Under the pieces are notes generated by a model. That model made no database searches, was not told where the DNA came from, and worked only from the letters and a program-made list of their open reading frames with translations. DNA of 46,063 bases, taken from contig CACHBB010000007.1 of the NCBI GenBank assembly GCA_902577945.1, forward strand, positions 1-46,063. The letters are read 5' to 3'. The stretch is from an uncultured Alphaproteobacteria bacterium (GTDB taxonomy: Bacteria; Pseudomonadota; Alphaproteobacteria; HIMB59; GCA-002718135). A program made the position numbers and the translations under genes. Below are positions 36,054 through 44,321 of this stretch, one piece after another. Each line of letters begins with the position of its first letter. The stretch's first letter is position 1.

Positions 36054-37490
36054 ATGGAAAATAGAAACTTTATTAATGGAAATTTTATTGACTCAATTTC
36101 AAATAAGAGTGTCGATGTAATTAATCCAGCAAATCAATCTTTAGTTGGTAGCATAAATGAAGCAATGGACGATGAGATAGATCTAGCAATAGATTCTGCA
36201 AAAAATGCTTTTCAAAAAAGAATTCTTCAAGACATGGATGCAAAAGTTAAATCAAAAATGATGAGAGCAATAGGTGCTAAACTTCGAGAATATAGTGTTG
36301 AAGGAGGTAAACTTTTAAGTTTAGAAAATGGAAAAACTATAAGTCAATGTGTTGGTGAATTTAAAGGTGCTGCAGACACATTTGATTTTTATGCAGGCAT
36401 GACAGATAAAATAGAAAACAAACTTATACCTTCTGGTAAAGATACTTTTAATTACGTAGTACTAGAACCTTTTGGTGTTAGTTTACAAATCATTCCATGG
36501 AATTATCCTGTATCCATTTTCTCTGGCATGGTGGCACAAAATTTAATTGTTGGAAATACAATTGTTATTAAGCCCCCAGAATTATGTCCACTCTCAACAA
36601 ATTTTTATGGAAGAATATTTAAAGAAGTTGGCGTCCCAGAAGGCATAATAAATATTGTTCATGGTCGTGGAGAAGTTACAGGAAGAAAATTAGTCAAACA
36701 CAATGGAATAGATTATATTGTATTTACAGGATCTCCTGAGGTAGCTTCTGAAATTCTAAAAGAAACAGCCGATAGAATTATTCCATGTCATTTTGAATTA
36801 GGGGGTAAGTCTGCAGCAATTATATATCCTGATGCTGATATAGATAAAGCTGTTGATAGTACGGTAAAAGGCATCTTTAAGCCAAATGCTGGCCAAATAT
36901 GTGTTGCTATGTCAAGAGTGATTGTGCACCCTAAAATTAAAGATGAGTACATGTCAAAATTAATTTCTAAAACAAAAAAACTCAAAATAGGTTCAGGTGC
37001 GGATGCTGATACGGATGTTACACCTCTGATTTCAAAAGATCAAATACAAAGGGTATCTAATTATGTTAAGTCAGGCATTCAGTCAGGAGCTGAATTAACA
37101 CTTGGTGGCAATGAACATGATAATAAATTAGGTAATTTTTATGAGCCAACAATTTTTAATAATGTTTCAACTGACTCTACTATTGCTCAAGAAGAAATAT
37201 TTGGACCTGTAACATCTGTATTCGATTTCGAAGATGAGGAACAGGCAATTGACATAGTAAATTCTACAAACTATGGGTTAGCATCTGGTGTATTTACAGC
37301 TGATGATCAAAAGGCTAAATGGACTGCTGAAAGAATTCAAGCAGGTATTATTTGGCATAACGATTGGTTTGTAGATGGAACTAACTTACCAGGTGGTGGT
37401 TATAAAAAATCAGGTTATGGAAGAGATGGTGGAATGGATGGAATCTATAGCCATGGCCAAACAAAAAGAGTAAGTAAAAGACTCTACTAA
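36054..37490 (+). CDS. NAD(P)-dependent aldehyde dehydrogenase
   Basis: The 478-residue enzyme shows the ALDH blocks QIIPWNYPVSIFSGM, KPPELCPLST, FTGSPEVASEIL, general base Glu in CHFELGGKSA, nucleophile Cys in NAGQICVAMSRV, QEEIFGPVTSVFDF and GGYKKSGYGRDGG. The closest type is betaine/gamma-aminobutyraldehyde/lactaldehyde-like ALDH; the substrate cannot be fixed. The next gene starts after a 7-nt gap, so the two form a unit, followed by the second sugar importer. A role in oxidising an aldehyde derived from that substrate is inference. Confidence 0.92.
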   Translation: MENRNFINGNFIDSISNKSVDVINPANQSLVGSINEAMDDEIDLAIDSAKNAFQKRILQDMDAKVKSKMMRAIGAKLREYSVEGGKLLSLENGKTISQCVGEFKGAADTFDFYAGMTDKIENKLIPSGKDTFNYVVLEPFGVSLQIIPWNYPVSIFSGMVAQNLIVGNTIVIKPPELCPLSTNFYGRIFKEVGVPEGIINIVHGRGEVTGRKLVKHNGIDYIVFTGSPEVASEILKETADRIIPCHFELGGKSAAIIYPDADIDKAVDSTVKGIFKPNAGQICVAMSRVIVHPKIKDEYMSKLISKTKKLKIGSGADADTDVTPLISKDQIQRVSNYVKSGIQSGAELTLGGNEHDNKLGNFYEPTIFNNVSTDSTIAQEEIFGPVTSVFDFEDEEQAIDIVNSTNYGLASGVFTADDQKAKWTAERIQAGIIWHNDWFVDGTNLPGGGYKKSGYGRDGGMDGIYSHGQTKRVSKRLY

Positions 37491-37497
37491 TTCAATT

Positions 37498-38292
37498 ATG
37501 AAAAAATTAACCGTTAAAGATATTTTGGAATGCAAAGGAGTAAGAAAACTCTCAGAAGTTTACACTCATAATCCTCTAGAAGCAGAAGCTTGTGAACTTG
37601 CTGGAATAGAAATGATTGTTTCATCAGAAGTAAATGATATCAAAGGTATTAGAGAGGCAGCTAAAAATACTTTTTTGACTGTAGGTCTCCCATATGGAAC
37701 ATACACAAATAATAATGATATTGTTAAAAGATCATTTGAATTAATTAAATTAGGCGCTGATGCAATTTACTGCCCACAAGGACTAAATCTTATAAAAGCA
37801 ATAACAGATGAAGGAATTCCAGTTGTAGGGCATTCAGGATTCATTCCTTATAAGTCAACATTGTATGGTGGCTTTAAAGCATATGGAAAAACATCAATGG
37901 AAGCTCAAAAAATTTATGATCAGTGTCTAATGTTGCGTGACGCTGGAGTGTTTGCTATTGAAATAGAGATAGTCCCATTTAAGGTTGCAGATTTAATATC
38001 TAAAAATATAGATATTTTTATGATTGGTATGGGAAGTGGTACTGGATGTGATGCTCAATATTTATTTGCAGAAGATATCTTAGGGTATAATACAGGTCAC
38101 ATACCAAGACATGCAAAAATATATTCTGATATTGGTGAGGATTATAAAAGAATTAAAAATAAATCTATAGAAGCATTCAAAAAGTTTAAAAAAGATGTTG
38201 ATGAGAAAAAATACCCGTCTAAAGAACACGATATAAATATATCTGATACAGAATTTAATATTTTTACAAAAAAATTTGAGCTTAACAAATAA
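37498..38292 (+). CDS. PanB-fold (ketopantoate hydroxymethyltransferase-like) protein lacking PanB catalytic residues
   Basis: The 264-residue TIM barrel of the PEP-mutase/ketopantoate hydroxymethyltransferase superfamily aligns with PanB at VVGHSGFIPYKSTLYGGFKA, the IEIEIVP glutamate strand and IGMGSGTGCDAQYLFAEDIL. The PanB metal-ligand motifs differ: GDS is SSE (42-44), DLPFGSY is GLPYGTY (63-69), and the KLEGG lysine/glutamate motif is YCPQG (91-95). Genuine PanB activity is therefore unlikely. An aldolase or lyase on a 2-oxo acid is possible but is inference. It follows the aldehyde dehydrogenase and precedes the second importer. Confidence 0.75.
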   Translation: MKKLTVKDILECKGVRKLSEVYTHNPLEAEACELAGIEMIVSSEVNDIKGIREAAKNTFLTVGLPYGTYTNNNDIVKRSFELIKLGADAIYCPQGLNLIKAITDEGIPVVGHSGFIPYKSTLYGGFKAYGKTSMEAQKIYDQCLMLRDAGVFAIEIEIVPFKVADLISKNIDIFMIGMGSGTGCDAQYLFAEDILGYNTGHIPRHAKIYSDIGEDYKRIKNKSIEAFKKFKKDVDEKKYPSKEHDINISDTEFNIFTKKFELNK

Positions 38293-38330
38293 TATATTTT
38301 TAAATTAATTTACTATTTATAATCTTTTAC

Positions 38331-38360
38331 TTGACTTCCAAAACGTTTCGGATTTAATTT
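38331..38360 (+). promoter_or_regulatory. Promoter with second LacI-type operator, before the ribose-type importer
   Basis: The -35 TTGACT (38331-38336) is followed directly by TCCAAAACGTTTCGGA (38337-38352), an imperfect copy of the aglE palindrome, and an AT-rich -10 region near 38354-38360. The geometry is identical to the aglE promoter, so the same LacI repressor, or a close relative, probably controls both. A GGGAGG ribosome site precedes the gene at 38397. Confidence 0.72.
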
Positions 38361-38396
38361 TATTATTATTAAATTTTTTTAATTCTGGGAGGAAAA

Positions 38397-39392
38397 ATGA
38401 AAATTTTAAAAATTATTTTGGCTTCTATTTTTTTTATACCAATTTCGTATCAATCAATAGCAGCCCCAACTGGGCAAGATTTAGGTGATAAATGGTGTTC
38501 AAATGTAAAAATGCATTTTTACGCTGGTGGACCTGAAGCAGGTGGTTTTGCAGGTATTGTTGCAGCTGGTGCCATGAATGCTATTAGAGATACTGGTGCT
38601 GATGCAGAAATCATTTATTCAGAATGGGATTTTGAGAAAATGGTTCGTCAATTAAGAGAGTCTGTAGGACTAGGAGTTGATGCTATCGCAATGATGGGTC
38701 ATCCTGGTGATGAAGCTTTAATGCCTTTAGCTAGACAAGCTGCAGAAAACGGAATTTTAATGACTTATCAAAATGTTGACCCATCAGGTGTAAGAGCAAA
38801 ATATGGCGGTGGTTACGTTGGTGCCAATCTCGCTACTCAAGGTAAAGCATTAGCTAGAGAGGCAATTAGACAATTTGGATTTCAAGCAGGAGATCATGCT
38901 ATAGTTATGGTACCAATAGGTGACTATGCTAGAGCTCAAAGAGAAGATGGTGCAAGAATTATCTTTGAAGAACATGGTATGACAGTCACTGTTTTAGATG
39001 GGGATCCAAAATATGCTTCAGATCCTAATATGACTATTCCAATTTTTTCAGCAGCATTAAATGCTAATCCTGAAACTAAAGTAATTGTTCATTCTGGAAG
39101 CGATATTATGAATGTTGCAGAAGGAATTGCTAAAGCTGCTGGTTATGGACCAAATGAATTACTTCAAATTGGTTTTGATACAAGCCCACAAATTATGTCA
39201 TCATTTGAGAAAGGTTACGTTCACTTAACTTCTGATCAACAACCATTCTTGCAGGGATATTTGCCTGTATTGTCTTTATGTCAAACAGCTGTACTTGGAA
39301 CTGGTGCCATTAATCAAGATACTGGTGCGGGTTTTGTAGACACAAATAATTATCAAGCTGTAAAAGCACTTGCAGACGCAGGTTTAAGATAA
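38397..39392 (+). CDS. Ribose-type sugar ABC transporter, substrate-binding protein
   Basis: The 331-residue type-I periplasmic binding protein has a signal peptide (IILASIFFIPISYQSIAAP). Its core shows two Rossmann lobes: FYAGGPEAGGFAGIVAAGAM, VDAIAMMGHPGDEALMPLAR, GGYVGANLATQGKALAREAI and a hinge QIGFDTSPQIMSSFEKGYV. This is the PBP4/RbsB group that binds simple sugars or polyols; the ligand is unknown. A GGGAGG site and lower AT bias suggest high expression. ATPase and permease genes follow directly, so the importer is complete. Confidence 0.88.
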   Translation: MKILKIILASIFFIPISYQSIAAPTGQDLGDKWCSNVKMHFYAGGPEAGGFAGIVAAGAMNAIRDTGADAEIIYSEWDFEKMVRQLRESVGLGVDAIAMMGHPGDEALMPLARQAAENGILMTYQNVDPSGVRAKYGGGYVGANLATQGKALAREAIRQFGFQAGDHAIVMVPIGDYARAQREDGARIIFEEHGMTVTVLDGDPKYASDPNMTIPIFSAALNANPETKVIVHSGSDIMNVAEGIAKAAGYGPNELLQIGFDTSPQIMSSFEKGYVHLTSDQQPFLQGYLPVLSLCQTAVLGTGAINQDTGAGFVDTNNYQAVKALADAGLR

Positions 39393-39407
39393 TATTAAAT
39401 TCAACAT

Positions 39408-39440
39408 TAACTGACTCATTGAAAATGAGTCAGTTATTTT
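39408..39440 (+). terminator. Hairpin plus T run after the second binding-protein gene
   Basis: Arms TAACTGACTCATT (39408-39420) and AATGAGTCAGTTA (39424-39436) are complementary over 13 bp with a very short loop, followed by TTTT. It ends 8 nt before the ATPase gene start. As after aglE, it probably lowers read-through into the transporter genes. Confidence 0.8.
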
Positions 39441-39447
39441 AATAAAA

Positions 39448-40194
39448 ATGGAAAATATAATTCAACTTAATCAAGTAACCAAAAAATTTGGAGGTATAAC
39501 TGCTTTAAATAAAGCATCACTCCATGTAAAAAAGGGAGAGGTTGTTGGATTAATTGGAGACAATGGAGCAGGTAAATCAACATTGATAAAGACATTGGTA
39601 GGTGTTTATAGTCCTGATGAAGGTGAAATTCTTATCAGAGGGAATAAAACTAGTAGCTGGAATGCATTAAAAGCTAGAGAGGCCGGTATAGAAACTGTCT
39701 TCCAAGACCGGGCTTTAACACCTCAACAATCTATAGTTAAAAATATTTTCATGGGCAAAGAATTAAGGTACCCCTTTGGTTTTATTAGAGAAAAAGAACA
39801 AATTAATGAAGCAAATAGATTGATTAGAGAAATAGGTTTTACATCAAAATTAATAAATGCAGAGTCACCTGTTGGAAATTTATCTGGAGGTGAGAGACAG
39901 GGTGTTGCAATAGCAAGAGCTATATATAACAAAGCAGAATTAATAGTGCTCGACGAGCCAACAAATAATTTATCTTTAAACGAAACTCAAAAAGTTTTTG
40001 ATTTTGTATTAAATGTAAAGAAATCAAATAGATCTGTTCTATTTATCGGTCATAATATTTATCACGTTTATGATATTTCTGATAGATTTGTAATATTGGA
40101 CAGAGGGGAAGTTGTTCACGAGTTAAATAAAGAAGATATATCTACTCCTGAGGAATTGATGAAGATAATGAGAGAAACAATAATCAAGCATTAA
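39448..40194 (+). CDS. Ribose-type sugar ABC transporter, ATPase (single cassette)
   Basis: The 248-residue ATPase has Walker A LIGDNGAGKSTLIK, signature LSGGERQGVAIARA, Walker B LIVLDEPTNNLS and switch His in LFIGHNIYHV. Many RbsA-type ATPases are double-cassette proteins of about 500 residues; this is a single cassette, as in FrcA/XylG-short systems, and would work as a homodimer. The Asn-Asn after DEPT replaces the usual Ala-Ala. It is followed after 2 nt by the permease. Confidence 0.93.
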   Translation: MENIIQLNQVTKKFGGITALNKASLHVKKGEVVGLIGDNGAGKSTLIKTLVGVYSPDEGEILIRGNKTSSWNALKAREAGIETVFQDRALTPQQSIVKNIFMGKELRYPFGFIREKEQINEANRLIREIGFTSKLINAESPVGNLSGGERQGVAIARAIYNKAELIVLDEPTNNLSLNETQKVFDFVLNVKKSNRSVLFIGHNIYHVYDISDRFVILDRGEVVHELNKEDISTPEELMKIMRETIIKH

Positions 40195-40196
40195 AA

Positions 40197-41168
40197 ATGA
40201 GTAATAAAAACTTAATAAATAATGCGTTTCATAAAAATGGACGTGCACTTGGAAGTATTGGTTATTTTATTTTATTAATGGCAATATTTTTTATTGGAGC
40301 ACCAGAGGCCTGGATAAGACCTAATTTACATCAATCAGTATTTGTGATGATGCCAACATTAATTTTTTTAACTATCCCACTTGTTTTTTTAGTTGCATCA
40401 GGTGAAATAGATTTATCTTTTGCATCAACATATGCTGTTGCAGCATATGTATTTGCATTGTTGGTTAAAAATGGTGTGGATCCAGCAATTTGTTTTGTAG
40501 CAGGTGTTTTCACTGGAGCCGCAATAGGGGCACTAGTCGGAACATTGATAGTTGTTTTTCGGCTATCATCTTTAGTTGCTTCACTTGGTGTTTTATTTTT
40601 GTTAAGAGGTGTAATACTACTTTTAACAAAAAGTAGATCAATAACAATTATGGAAGTAGAGAATCATTGGATTTATCCACTACTTGTTGGAAAATTTTAC
40701 GGTTTTCCAATGCAAATATTTTGGGCAGCAATATTCATAATTTTTTGTTACTATTTTTTCAATAAACATGTTTTTGGTATTCATATCCAACATGTTGGAG
40801 ATAATTCAGTAAGTGCAGAGCAAATGGGTATAAATGTCAACGCTGTTAAGATTAAAGCATTTATGTTTGTTGGTGTTGGTGCAGCGCTTGGAGGGATATT
40901 TACTACACTTATAACCTACACCTTTTTTCCTACACAGGGCTTTGGATATTTGTTACTTGCCCTTGCAGCAGTTTTTGTAGGCGGAACTCCTTATTGGGGA
41001 GGTTTAGGCACAATTGTTGGGGCAGTATTTGGAGTAGGAGTAATTGCATATATGGAAGTTGGTATAATTGCAATTGGTTGGAGTGGAGAATGGAGACAAT
41101 TTTTCAATGGTCTAATAATCTTACTTGCCCTTCTTGGTCATAGATTGCATGGAGAAAGAGTAAGGTAA
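40197..41168 (+). CDS. Ribose-type sugar ABC transporter, permease
   Basis: The 323-residue RbsC/FrcC-type permease has 8-10 membrane segments and the family blocks VASGEIDLSFASTYAVAAYV, SSLVASLGVLFLLRGVIL, AEQMGINVNAVKIKAFMFVGVGAALGG and AVFVGGTPYWGGLGTIVGAVFGV. It forms the importer with the preceding binding protein and ATPase. It is followed by thuA after 10 nt. Confidence 0.92.
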   Translation: MSNKNLINNAFHKNGRALGSIGYFILLMAIFFIGAPEAWIRPNLHQSVFVMMPTLIFLTIPLVFLVASGEIDLSFASTYAVAAYVFALLVKNGVDPAICFVAGVFTGAAIGALVGTLIVVFRLSSLVASLGVLFLLRGVILLLTKSRSITIMEVENHWIYPLLVGKFYGFPMQIFWAAIFIIFCYYFFNKHVFGIHIQHVGDNSVSAEQMGINVNAVKIKAFMFVGVGAALGGIFTTLITYTFFPTQGFGYLLLALAAVFVGGTPYWGGLGTIVGAVFGVGVIAYMEVGIIAIGWSGEWRQFFNGLIILLALLGHRLHGERVR

Positions 41169-41178
41169 TAACTTTGAT

Positions 41179-41958
41179 ATGACAAATATAATTGTTTGGA
41201 ATGAAAATATTCATGAAAGAGAAAATCAAGAAGTTAAAAATATTTATCCAAAAGGAATACATAACTGTATCAAAGATTTTTTATCAAACGAAAAATCTTT
41301 TAATATTCAAACTGCAACTTTAGAACAAGATAATAACGGACTTAATGAAGAAAATTTAAGTAAATGTAATGTTCTAATATGGTGGGGGCACAAAGCCCAT
41401 TCAAAAGTTTTAGATAAAACAGTTGATTTAGTACAAAGGCGAGTACTCGAAGGAATGGGTTTAATAGTGTTACATTCAGGGCATCATTCTAAAATTTTCC
41501 AAAGACTAATGGGAACAAATTGTAATCTTACATGGCGCGAATATGGAGAAAGAGAAAGATTATGGATCTGTAATCCCGCACATCCAATTTGCCAAGGACT
41601 TGATCCATATATCGAAATAGAAATGGAAGAAATGTATGGTGAACCATTTCAAGTTCCATCACCTGATGAAACACTTTTTACAAGTTGGTTTGAAGGTGGA
41701 GAAACATTTCGATCAGGGCTTTTATATAAAAGAGGCAATGGTCAAATTTTTTATTTTCGCCCCGGTCACGAAGCTTATCCAACCTACCATAATCTTAATA
41801 TTCAGAAAATTATTAAAAACGCTATAAATTTTGTAAAACCTAAAAATAATAACATATGGGAAGATATTCATTCACCTGTTCCTAAAAGTAACAGACCTAA
41901 ACCTATTGAGGATATTAAAAAAAGAGGTATTTCAGTTGGGCATCCTACTGACAAGTAA
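41179..41958 (+). CDS. thuA: ThuA-family (trehalose utilisation) protein
   Basis: The 259-residue glutamine-amidotransferase-like fold is typical of ThuA: VWNENIHERENQEVKNIYPK, DVLIWWGHKAHSKV-like block (CNVLIWWGHKAH), GLIVLHSGHHSKIFQRLMGT, LTWREYGERERLW, MEEMYGEPF and FRPGHEAYPTYHN. In rhizobia ThuA works with the dehydrogenase ThuB to turn trehalose and related disaccharides into 3-keto derivatives. The ThuB-like gene starts 5 nt downstream. Confidence 0.9.
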   Translation: MTNIIVWNENIHERENQEVKNIYPKGIHNCIKDFLSNEKSFNIQTATLEQDNNGLNEENLSKCNVLIWWGHKAHSKVLDKTVDLVQRRVLEGMGLIVLHSGHHSKIFQRLMGTNCNLTWREYGERERLWICNPAHPICQGLDPYIEIEMEEMYGEPFQVPSPDETLFTSWFEGGETFRSGLLYKRGNGQIFYFRPGHEAYPTYHNLNIQKIIKNAINFVKPKNNNIWEDIHSPVPKSNRPKPIEDIKKRGISVGHPTDK

Positions 41959-41963
41959 ATAAA

Positions 41964-43025
41964 ATGAAAATTGGCATAGTTGGAACAGGAAATATATCAA
42001 CACGACATTTAGAGGAATTTAATAAAATAGATAATGTTAGAGTTGAAGCTGTTTGTGATACCAATAAAGCTAATTTGGACAGATTTTTATCTCTAAACAA
42101 AAGAAATGAAATAAGAGGTTATTCTAATTTAGATGAAATGCTTGAAAAAGAAAAAAACTTTGATGGTATAAGCAATACTACACCGGATAGATTTCACAAA
42201 GATACAACCCTGCAGATTTTAGGTAATGGATATAATGTTTTCTGTGAAAAACCATTAGCAGAAAATTATAAAGATGCAAAAGCAATGGTTGATGCTGCTA
42301 TACGATCTAAAAATATAAATATGGTAAATTTTACTTACAGAGAATCTAGTGCCTACCAAAAACTTGTTGAAATAATTCAATCAGGTGTAATTGGTTTGCC
42401 CAGACACGTAAATGCTTGTTATTATCAATCTTGGTTAACTAGCAATAAATGGGGAAATTGGAGAGATGAAGATAAATGGCTGTGGAGACTTTCAACTAAA
42501 CATGGGAGTAATGGTGCTTTAGGAGATACAGGCGTTCATATATTTGATTTTGCTGTAAACGCTGTAGGAAATATCAAACAAATTTTTGCAGACTTAAAAA
42601 CATATCATGACAAAGGAGAAAAAATTAGAGATTATGTATTAGATGCTAACGATGGTTTTAATTCTTTGGTACGATTTGAAAACGGTGCGATAGGAACAAT
42701 AACTAATTCTAGATATGCAACTGGTCATGCAAATACATTAATTTTAGAGGTTTTTTGTACTAAGGGTAGTATTAAAGTGGAACTTGATGAAGAGAGAAGA
42801 AAGTGGTCAACTCTGCATATTTGTGAAAAAGAAAATGTTAATGAAATGTCCTGGGAGACATTAGAATGTCCAAAAACCCCAAATAATTATCAAAATTTTA
42901 TCAAATCAATACAAAATAACAAAAATATGCAGCCAGATTTTGTTCAAGGTGCAAAAATCCAAAAAATTATTGATTCTTGCATCAAAAGTAATGACAATAA
43001 TTCCTGGATTGATATAAATAACTAA
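41964..43025 (+). CDS. Gfo/Idh/MocA-family dehydrogenase, ThuB-like
   Basis: The 353-residue NAD(P)-dependent oxidoreductase has an N-terminal Rossmann domain (IGIVGTGNISTRHLEEF), the FCEKPLAEN signature with catalytic Lys, NMVNFTYRESSAYQ, and the C-terminal GDTGVHIFDFAV block with a candidate catalytic His. Its position directly after thuA and before aglK matches ThuB, which oxidises C3 of disaccharides. Other inositol- or sugar-dehydrogenase activities remain possible. Confidence 0.88.
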   Translation: MKIGIVGTGNISTRHLEEFNKIDNVRVEAVCDTNKANLDRFLSLNKRNEIRGYSNLDEMLEKEKNFDGISNTTPDRFHKDTTLQILGNGYNVFCEKPLAENYKDAKAMVDAAIRSKNINMVNFTYRESSAYQKLVEIIQSGVIGLPRHVNACYYQSWLTSNKWGNWRDEDKWLWRLSTKHGSNGALGDTGVHIFDFAVNAVGNIKQIFADLKTYHDKGEKIRDYVLDANDGFNSLVRFENGAIGTITNSRYATGHANTLILEVFCTKGSIKVELDEERRKWSTLHICEKENVNEMSWETLECPKTPNNYQNFIKSIQNNKNMQPDFVQGAKIQKIIDSCIKSNDNNSWIDINN

Positions 43026-43077
43026 TTTTGAACTTATGTAAGTTCATCACTTGAAAGATCGCTCAAAGGAGGATGAA

Positions 43078-44157
43078 GTGGCAGATATAAATATAAATAC
43101 AGTTAATAAATATTTTGGTGATGTACATGTAATTAAGGACATATCACTGGATATTAAAAGTCAATCATTTACAGTTTTAGTAGGACCAAGTGGATGTGGT
43201 AAATCTACAATGTTAAGAATGATTGCAGGTTTAGAAGATATAAACTCAGGAACAATTTCAATTGATGGTCAAGTTGTAAATGATCTTCCACCTAAGCAAA
43301 GAAATATTGCTATGGTTTTTCAATCATATGCACTTTATCCTCATATGACAGTTTTTGATAATATGGCCTTTGGTTTAAAATTAGAAAAAAGATCAAAAGA
43401 TGAAATTAATGATAGAGTTAATGAGGCAGCAAGAATATTACAAATTGAAGATTATCTCAAAAGAAAACCAAAACAACTTTCTGGTGGTCAAAGACAAAGA
43501 GTTGCAATAGGAAGAGCAATTACAAGAAAACCAAAAGTATTTCTTTTTGATGAGCCTCTATCTAATTTAGATGCTGCTTTAAGAGTACAAATGAGGGTTG
43601 AATTAGCTAAACTACATAATGAGTTAGAAGCTACAATGATATACGTTACGCATGATCAAACTGAAGCGATGACACTTGCAGATGATATTGTTGTATTAGA
43701 TACTGGTATAGTTTCTCAAAAAGGATCTCCTCTACAGCTTTATGACAAGCCAAATAATATGTTTGTTGGAGGTTTTATTGGCTCACCTAAAATGAATTTT
43801 ATTTCAACAAAAATTACTTCTAAAAGTGGAGACTCTACTGAAGTTGATTTAATGGGTATGTCAAAAATTGCAGTGCCAAAAATATCAGCATCATCTTCAG
43901 AAGGTGACTCTGTTACTCTTGGTATTAGGCCTGAACATCTACTTGTTAATCAAGATTCTGATGGAAGCTGGGAAAGTAAAGTTTTTGTAGTAGAGAAATT
44001 AGGATCAGGTACTTTTTTATATTTAGAAAAAGATGGTGAGCCCTTAGTTGCTGAAACAGAAGGTCATTCTAATATTAAAGTTGGTGATACCGTGAAAGTC
44101 GGATTTCCATCTAATAGGTGTCATTTATTTGACAGCTCAAATCAAGCATTCAAATAA
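43078..44157 (+). CDS. aglK: Alpha-glucoside/multiple-sugar ABC transporter ATPase (AglK/UgpC type)
   Basis: The 359-residue MalK-type ATPase has Walker A LVGPSGCGKSTMLRM, Q-loop MVFQSYALYPHMT, signature LSGGQRQRVAIGRA, Walker B VFLFDEPLSNLD, switch THDQTEAM, and a C-terminal TOBE/OB regulatory domain with SVTLGIRPEHL. I chose GTG at 43078, 7 nt after AAAGGAGG; an in-frame TTG at 43051 would place that ribosome site inside the gene. It is the only MalK-type ATPase here, so it should energise AglEFG 8.7 kb upstream. Confidence 0.92.
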   Translation: MADININTVNKYFGDVHVIKDISLDIKSQSFTVLVGPSGCGKSTMLRMIAGLEDINSGTISIDGQVVNDLPPKQRNIAMVFQSYALYPHMTVFDNMAFGLKLEKRSKDEINDRVNEAARILQIEDYLKRKPKQLSGGQRQRVAIGRAITRKPKVFLFDEPLSNLDAALRVQMRVELAKLHNELEATMIYVTHDQTEAMTLADDIVVLDTGIVSQKGSPLQLYDKPNNMFVGGFIGSPKMNFISTKITSKSGDSTEVDLMGMSKIAVPKISASSSEGDSVTLGIRPEHLLVNQDSDGSWESKVFVVEKLGSGTFLYLEKDGEPLVAETEGHSNIKVGDTVKVGFPSNRCHLFDSSNQAFK

Positions 44158-44175
44158 AAGAATCGTTTATTTTTT

Positions 44176-44210
44176 TGCCCCTTATTTAAGGGGCAATATA
44201 TGATTTTTTT
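44176..44210 (+). terminator. Hairpin after aglK
   Basis: TGCCCCTT (44176-44183) and AAGGGGCA (44188-44195) pair perfectly over 8 bp with the loop ATTT, 19 nt after the aglK stop. A T run follows only after an 8-nt gap (from 44204), so this is an acceptable rather than ideal plus-strand terminator for the operon. Confidence 0.6.
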
Positions 44211-44247
44211 AAGAAATATTAGTACTTATCTGAATATTTAACTAAAA

Positions 44248-44271
44248 TTATATTGGGCAGAGAGTTAGCAT
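44248..44271 (-). other. Seven-codon ORF with strong ribosome-binding site, probable vestigial or leader peptide
   Basis: On the minus strand GGAGG (44283-44279) lies 7 nt before an ATG at 44271, but the ORF reads only MLTLCPI and stops at 44248. The leader looks like those before the two binding-protein genes, without a gene following. It could be a leader peptide, or the remnant of a deleted gene. Confidence 0.35.
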
Positions 44272-44317
44272 ATTATTTCCTCCGATAAGAAGTATTCCTC
44301 TTATAAACTATCTGCCC
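44255..44317. repeat. Long interrupted inverted repeat with nested hairpin
   Basis: GGGCAGA (44255-44261) and TCTGCCC (44311-44317) are outer arms, extended inward by AGTT/AACT with one mismatch. A nested ATAAGA/TCTTAT hairpin lies at 44285-44304. On the minus strand the ribosome site and ATG of the seven-codon ORF lie inside the loop. On the plus strand the right arm is followed by TTTT, so a terminator role is also possible. Confidence 0.45.
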
Positions 44318-44321
44318 TTTT

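Noticed and set aside
39448-40194. Single-cassette ATPase as a truncated RbsA
   Set aside because: All ATPase motifs are present, the ORF ends naturally 2 nt before the permease, and single-cassette forms are known in this transporter class.
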